From JACPFV01 sp035526825 (GTDB lineage Bacteria > Pseudomonadota > Gammaproteobacteria > Nevskiales > Nevskiaceae): DNA of 64,000 nucleotides. Within the stretch, counting starts at the first letter, position 1. Every line of letters begins with the position of its first letter. The notes below the pieces were generated by a model that was not told the DNA's origin, did not search any database, and saw only the letters and a program-made list of their open reading frames with translations. Location of the stretch: assembly GCA_035526825.1 (NCBI GenBank), contig DATLBT010000132.1:1-64000 (forward strand). Direction: 5' to 3'. Positions 59,678-64,000 of the stretch are shown here, in pieces. The translations under genes and the position numbers were made by a program.

Positions 59678-60715
59678 CTACTCGCGCCCGATGCGCCGCT
59701 CGCCGCCATACCGGTAAAAGCCCGCAGCCTCTTCCTCCCGGATGGTGTCCGCCTCGGCGCCGAAGGTGCGCTGCTGGAGTTCGGCGAGGCGGCGGTCGCG
59801 CTCGGCGCCTGAGTGCTGCGCCAGGATCTGCTCCCGCTCGCGCGCGTACTGCCGGCCCGCGGTCCAAACCTGATCACGCTCGCGGTCCAGGGTGTCCCAG
59901 CGCGCCAGTGCGGATTCGTCGAGCCCCATGCCTTCGCGCACGCGCCGCAGCGCGGCATTGCGGTCCGCAGGCCCCATCGCGCGGAGCTCGTCCTGCACGG
60001 AGGGTACGTCGAGGAAACGGTTGATCAACTCGGTGCCACGCGCGTCCATGAACGCGCTAGCTTCCGCACCCCAGGCGATCTCCACTGCGGAAACCAGCTG
60101 GGTCAGCTTCTCGTCCAGCGTGGGGCCCTGGGCAACATCCAGTGATTTCAGTGCGTCGGCCAGTTTTTCACTCCGAACTTCACCGGCGTAGATCGCTTCT
60201 GCGTCGGCGCCGAAAGCTTCGCGCCGCGCGGCCCACAGCGCGGCGCGACGCTCGTCGGGGCTCATGCGCAGCAGCGCCTCGCGGTTGACGGCGAGCCATT
60301 CGTTGAGGCGCATCAGGCCGTCGAACGCGGCAACCAGCGCATCGGCCAGTCCCGGCGCCAGTTCCGCGAGCAGCGCGCGCACGCGCTCGCGCCAGTCGTC
60401 GGGATATTGCTGCTGCAGGTAGGCGACCACTTGCTCGATTGCCTTGATCCGCGCGTGACGGTCAGCGAGGTGCGGGCCAAACTTGGCCCGCAAGGCAGCG
60501 ACGAAATCGCGATCTGCTTGCGCGAGCGGGAAATTCCCCAACGCAGGCGATGTCGTTCGCACCGGCGGCATCGGGCTCAACGTGGCCGACGCCGGAATCG
60601 CATCGATTGCGGGGTCTGCGCCGGCAATCGGTGCCTCGCGGGCCGGGCGCAGCAGCCAGCCGGCCGCGCCAACGGCGACGAGTCCGGCGAGGGCGATGAC
60701 GAAGCGTAGCTTCAT
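59678..60715 (-). CDS. Probable lipase-specific foldase (lipase chaperone)
   Basis: A 345-aa protein with one N-terminal membrane anchor (LRFVIALAGLVAVGAAGWLL) and a Pro/Ala linker, then an entirely helical body containing repeated WAARREAFGADAEAIYAGE and RTFGAEADTIREEEAAGFY type segments. This arrangement is that of LifO/Lif-type foldases, which stay in the inner membrane and fold secreted lipases. The lipase gene lies immediately upstream on the same strand. The ATG at 60715 sets the anchor at the N-terminus. The family call is moderate because the short foldase signature was not found by eye. Confidence 0.72.
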   Translation of the reverse strand: MKLRFVIALAGLVAVGAAGWLLRPAREAPIAGADPAIDAIPASATLSPMPPVRTTSPALGNFPLAQADRDFVAALRAKFGPHLADRHARIKAIEQVVAYLQQQYPDDWRERVRALLAELAPGLADALVAAFDGLMRLNEWLAVNREALLRMSPDERRAALWAARREAFGADAEAIYAGEVRSEKLADALKSLDVAQGPTLDEKLTQLVSAVEIAWGAEASAFMDARGTELINRFLDVPSVQDELRAMGPADRNAALRRVREGMGLDESALARWDTLDRERDQVWTAGRQYAREREQILAQHSGAERDRRLAELQQRTFGAEADTIREEEAAGFYRYGGERRIGRE

Positions 60716-60769
60716 GAAAGTGAAAGGGCCCGCCTCGTAGCCGAAGCGGGCCACTGGATCAGCTGAGCC

Positions 60770-61867
60770 TCAGTAGCCGCCGTCGGCGATGTAGTCCGTG
60801 ATCGCCGCGTAAAACTCCATCTCGTCGAACGTGTCCGGCGGCACCCCGACCACGTCAAGGTGGTCCTGGTTGACGACCCAGTTCTTGGAGGTCATGGCCA
60901 CCGACGGCGGCGCGTTGAGGTCACCGACGTAACCGGTGTCGGTCCTCTCGTAAATCCAGTCGAGCTCGCCCCACGATTCGTAGTATTGGAGGCGGTAGCC
61001 CATCTGCTGCGAATTGAGCCCGACCAATCCGTCGTCGTCGGTGTCGCGGCGATTGCCGTTGCCGATGCCGAGCGCGCCGTCGCCGTCGGCGTCGGTGGTG
61101 GCGTAGCCGTCGGCATCCGGGTCGTAAAAGGCCTCGTTGACGATGTACATCGCCGGATTCATCGACGAGCCCTGCTGCGCGGTCAGGATGCTGCGCGGCC
61201 GCGCGATGTAAGTCGTACTCGCAGGATTCGCCGCGTTGAAAACCTTGGTGCCGGTGGTCTGGCCGTCGTTCGGGTCGATGTCGTCGTGGATGAGTTGCTT
61301 CAGGCCGGCCATCGCGTCGTTGCCGGCGCCGTACACCACGTTGCCGTAGAACTCGGCGAGCGTCTCGATCACGGACTGCACGCCAGGGCCGAGGCGCCAA
61401 ACGTGCTTGGCGATCGGCGAACCGCGGTGCGGCGACGAGATGCTGATGCCGTACTTCACGACCTGGCGACCCTTGGCCGTATACAGCGACTTGGCCGCCT
61501 TGCGCAGGTCAAGACCACCTTGCGAGTGGCCGATGATGTTCACCGAGGTTGCGCCGGTGGAAGCCATGTAGCCGAGGATGTCCTGGTACAACTGATAGCC
61601 GCGCTGTTCGGAGGTGTGGAACGGCTGAACCGAGGCCACGAACGAGCGCTGGTTCCAGTCGATGTCCCAGTTGTAGGCCGGGTCGAGCACGTAGTAGCCG
61701 TAGTCGTCACCCCAATAGTCGTAACCGAGGATGTTGTCGAAGCCGGCCATGCCGTGCGCGAAGACGATCGGGTAGACCGTCTTGTTCGCGATGCGCGCTT
61801 CGGTGACGAGCGGTGAAAAAGCGAAAACCAGGGCTAGGGCGCCAACGGCCCAAGGCGACGACTTCAT
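60770..61867 (-). CDS. Secreted triacylglycerol lipase
   Basis: A 365-aa alpha/beta hydrolase with signal peptide MKSSPWAVGALALVFAFSPL. The oxyanion region is YPIVFAHGMAGFDNILGYDYW, the nucleophile elbow is IIGHSQGG, and HRGSPIAKHVWRLG follows. Near the C-terminus NQDHLDVVGV provides the catalytic His. The Asp-rich stretch around DPDADGYATTDADGDGALG may bind calcium. The layout fits family I lipases that need a foldase. GGAGGA precedes the ATG at 61867. Confidence 0.88.
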   Translation of the reverse strand: MKSSPWAVGALALVFAFSPLVTEARIANKTVYPIVFAHGMAGFDNILGYDYWGDDYGYYVLDPAYNWDIDWNQRSFVASVQPFHTSEQRGYQLYQDILGYMASTGATSVNIIGHSQGGLDLRKAAKSLYTAKGRQVVKYGISISSPHRGSPIAKHVWRLGPGVQSVIETLAEFYGNVVYGAGNDAMAGLKQLIHDDIDPNDGQTTGTKVFNAANPASTTYIARPRSILTAQQGSSMNPAMYIVNEAFYDPDADGYATTDADGDGALGIGNGNRRDTDDDGLVGLNSQQMGYRLQYYESWGELDWIYERTDTGYVGDLNAPPSVAMTSKNWVVNQDHLDVVGVPPDTFDEMEFYAAITDYIADGGY

Positions 61868-62076
61868 CGATATTGCTCCTCCAAGCATCCCGCTTTCCCA
61901 ACGGGGGGTGCCGTGCGGTAGGCCGTAACCCGACGCTTCGGCGCGCCCACTATGCCAGTAACTTCGACGCCACGAAAATATTTGTGCGGTAGCCCACCCA
62001 GTCGTAAACGTGACCCGCGCAGAACCGAAGCGGCAGCACTCCCCTCTAAAGGTGTTCCTGAACCCCGGAGTTCCCC

Positions 62077-62637
62077 ATGAAACTTGTACATAGCGCCGCG
62101 CTGGCGGTGTCCCTCAGCCTGATCCTGGCTCCCTCGGCATATGCCGCGGATACAGCAGACCAGGACAAGATGAAGCCGTCCGGTGCCATGCAGATGTTGA
62201 TGGACGACGACGCCAAGGACTTCTTCGAGACCGCGGCCTCGGCCAACATGCTCGAAATCGACGCCAGCAAGCTGGCCCTCGAGCGCGCGACCGACCCGGC
62301 GCTCAAGACCTACGCCCAGATGATGGTCAAGGACCACACCAAGGCATCCGGCGAGCTGATGGCGCTGGCGAAAAAGAAGGACGTTGTCCTTGAAACGAAG
62401 CTGCTCAAGCGCCACCAGATGATGCTCGACGACCTGGCGAGCGAGAAGCAGGGCTCCGAGTTCGACGATGAGTACCGCGACAAGATGGTGACGAGCCACA
62501 AGGAAGCGGTTTCGCTGTTCGACGAGGCCGCCAGGGACTCGAAGGATCCGGACATCAAGGCATTTGCGGCAAAGACGCTGCCGACGCTGCAGGCTCACGG
62601 CGGAGCGGCCAAGAAGTTGCCCAAGCCGAAGGGCTGA
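62077..62637 (+). CDS. DUF4142 periplasmic protein
   Basis: A 186-aa exported protein with signal peptide MKLVHSAALAVSLSLILAPSAYA. It has a helical ferritin-like DUF4142 domain: FFETAASANMLEIDASKLAL, DPALKTYAQMMVKDHTKASGEL, and DEYRDKMVTSHKEAVSLFDEA. Function of the family is unclear; stress or metal-related roles have been suggested. It stands alone, and a 209-base upstream gap holds its promoter region. Confidence 0.86.
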   Translation: MKLVHSAALAVSLSLILAPSAYAADTADQDKMKPSGAMQMLMDDDAKDFFETAASANMLEIDASKLALERATDPALKTYAQMMVKDHTKASGELMALAKKKDVVLETKLLKRHQMMLDDLASEKQGSEFDDEYRDKMVTSHKEAVSLFDEAARDSKDPDIKAFAAKTLPTLQAHGGAAKKLPKPKG

Positions 62638-62687
62638 TTCGGACACGAGAGGCGCTCGGCCGAACTACGGCCGGGCGCCTTCTTGTT

Positions 62688-63350
62688 TCAGGGCTGCGCG
62701 GGCGTCCGGCGCCAGGCCGCACCGACCAGCGGGAAGAACGCGAGCATCAGCAGCGAGTAGGTCCACTCGATCGCGTTGAGCGCGGCGTGGCGATCAGCCA
62801 CGAGGTATTGCAGGGGCAGGCTGGCCAGCCCGAGCATCAGCATCGCCAGGCACAGCCCGATCATCGCGCGACGCAGCGATCTGGGCACGCGCGGCTCATT
62901 GACCAGCGCCGCGGCCAACAGCAATTCGGCCAGGACCGTCAGCGCAAAGCTCAGGTTGATGCCGTAGCGCCGCAGCCACTGGTAAAGCTCGCCGTCGACG
63001 CCGAGCGCCAGCGCGTAAGTCGCGGTCGCGATGGCGGCCACCAGGCCCAGCATCGGCAGCGCGCGTTGCGTCCGGCGCCGCTCAGGCCGCACCGCGCCGA
63101 GCCAGCGCGCCGCGAGCCACCAGAACGTGGCGAGCACCACGCAGTACGGCAGCATGAGCGCCTTGAAAACCGGGGCCGCGACGCCGTGGCGCGCCGCGCG
63201 GCTCACGGAAGTGCAGCCTTCGAGATAGGGCACGCACCAAGGCACGAGCTCGGCATACGCTGAGATCAGGTAGGCGAGATTGGCGGCGAGCGCCGGGACC
63301 AGCGCCGCCAACCAGGCGACGGCTACGAGCGGGATGCGCTCGCGCCTCAC
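62688..63350 (-). CDS. Multi-pass membrane protein, possibly Frag1/DRAM-like
   Basis: A 220-aa protein with about six hydrophobic helices and the loop VPYLEGCTSVSRAARHGVAAP after the first helix, resembling the Frag1/DRAM/Sfk1 group; that assignment is tentative. The GTG at 63350 is two bases from the thiolase stop (63352) and gives a normal hydrophobic N-terminus (RRERIPLVAVAWLAALVPAL). The gene is in tandem with the thiolase on the same strand. Confidence 0.7.
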   Translation of the reverse strand: MRRERIPLVAVAWLAALVPALAANLAYLISAYAELVPWCVPYLEGCTSVSRAARHGVAAPVFKALMLPYCVVLATFWWLAARWLGAVRPERRRTQRALPMLGLVAAIATATYALALGVDGELYQWLRRYGINLSFALTVLAELLLAAALVNEPRVPRSLRRAMIGLCLAMLMLGLASLPLQYLVADRHAALNAIEWTYSLLMLAFFPLVGAAWRRTPAQP

Positions 63351-63351
63351 C

Positions 63352-64000
63352 TCACACCATTTCGAACGCCATCGCCACGGCTTCGCCACCGCCGATGCAC
63401 AGCGTCGCGATGCCGCGCTTGCCGCCGGACTTCTTCAGCGCGCCGAGCAGGGTCGCGGCGATGCGTGCGCCCGAGGCCCCGATCGGATGACCGAGCGCGC
63501 AAGCGCCGCCGTGGATGTTGACCTTGGCTGCGTCGAGCTTGTGGTCCTTCATCGCCGCCATGGTGACCACGGCGAACGCCTCGTTGATCTCCCACAGGTC
63601 GACGTCGCCGGCCTTCCAGCCGAGCTTGTCGAGCAGCGCGCTGATGGCGTGTACCGGCGCCACCGTGAACTCGCCGGGCTGGCGCGCGTGCGAGGCATGG
63701 CCGAGGATCTTCGCGATCGGCTTGATGCCGCGCTTCGCGGCTTCGGACTGCGACATCAGCACCAGCGCCGCGGCGCCGTCCGAGATCGAGCTTGCATTGG
63801 CGGCGGTGACGGTGCCGTCCTTCTTGAACGCGGGCTTGAGCGTCGGGATCTTGGCGAGGTTGGCCTTGAACGGTGTCTCGTCGCGCGACACCTGTTCGGT
63901 GCCGGCCTTGCCGGCGACTTCCACCGGCGTCAGCTCGAAGTCGAAACTGCCGTCCTCGTTGGCCTTCTTGGCGCGGGTCAGTGACGCCACCGCGAACTCG
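63352..64000 (-). CDS. Acetyl-CoA C-acyltransferase (thiolase), C-terminal part, cut by window edge
   Basis: The C-terminal 216 residues of a thiolase; the N-terminus lies beyond base 64000, and the frame stays open to the edge. It contains ASSISDGAAALVLMS, WEINEAFAVV, NIHGGACALGHPIGASGAR (catalytic His) and CIGGGEAVAMAFE (catalytic Cys). The enzyme cleaves or forms 3-ketoacyl-CoA in beta-oxidation or related pathways. The active-site nucleophile region is outside the window. Confidence 0.93.
   Translation of the reverse strand, partial: EFAVASLTRAKKANEDGSFDFELTPVEVAGKAGTEQVSRDETPFKANLAKIPTLKPAFKKDGTVTAANASSISDGAAALVLMSQSEAAKRGIKPIAKILGHASHARQPGEFTVAPVHAISALLDKLGWKAGDVDLWEINEAFAVVTMAAMKDHKLDAAKVNIHGGACALGHPIGASGARIAATLLGALKKSGGKRGIATLCIGGGEAVAMAFEMV

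Noticed and set aside
1..64000. CRISPR array
   Set aside because: No series of regularly spaced direct repeats was seen by eye; the Cas4-like protein is a DUF2779 fusion and has no cas neighbours.

Overview
The window reads as a high-GC gammaproteobacterial chromosome. The evidence is gene order: lptD-surA-pdxA-ksgA-apaH with amgK-murU beside it, yggS next to pilT-pilU, and rplM-rpsI. The DUF1302/DUF1329/YCF48/RND cluster and a type 2 3-hydroxyacyl-CoA dehydrogenase-like SDR suggest a lineage adapted to hydrophobic substrates, possibly Steroidobacteraceae or a relative; that placement is inference. About 28 kb in the middle is an inserted genomic island.

Bases 1-31.4 kb are core chromosome. 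First comes a four-gene envelope cluster (DUF1302 outer-membrane-like protein, DUF1329, YCF48 repeat protein, RND/MMPL transporter) ending in a clear terminator. On the minus strand follows envelope biogenesis and maintenance (lptD, surA, pdxA, ksgA, a uspA-like gene, apaH), with amgK-murU (cell-wall sugar recycling) divergent from lptD. Then come lipA, small lipoproteins, an MRJP-like protein, RNase T, argG, an SDR, rpiA and yggS. Three type IV pilus retraction ATPases follow in tandem (pilT, pilU and a second pilU-like paralogue), then a TonB-dependent receptor, rplM-rpsI and tRNA-Gln(CTG).

Bases 31459-59170 form an island inserted at the 3' end of tRNA-Gln. A 24-base copy of the tRNA end recurs at 59147-59170, and a frameshifted P4-type tyrosine integrase lies beside the tRNA. 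The left arm holds small hypothetical genes. The central block, 36.0-53.6 kb, is nearly all on the plus strand and looks like a compound anti-phage locus: a Cas4-like/DEDD DUF2779 nuclease, a WYL regulator, a PD-(D/E)XK nuclease, a BrxC/DUF499-like ATPase, a PglZ-domain protein, a DUF1156 adenine methylase, an unknown 166-aa protein and an SNF2-type helicase, then a GHKL-ATPase gene and a phosphoribosyltransferase-like gene. The ATPase-PglZ-methylase-helicase core is BREX-like, but no brxA, brxB, brxF or brxL is visible. The GHKL-PRTase pair matches no defence system I can name and is the best candidate for something undescribed. The right arm holds an XRE regulator, two small genes, a terminase small subunit-like gene, an AlpA-like regulator and a fused GmrSD-type (DUF262-DUF1524) type IV restriction enzyme.

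Bases 59.2-64 kb return to core chromosome: a YdcZ-type transporter, a probable lipase foldase and its lipase, a DUF4142 protein, a membrane protein, and the C-terminal part of a thiolase that runs off the window edge. Several intergenic palindromes of REP type are scattered through the core; one lies in frame inside yggS.
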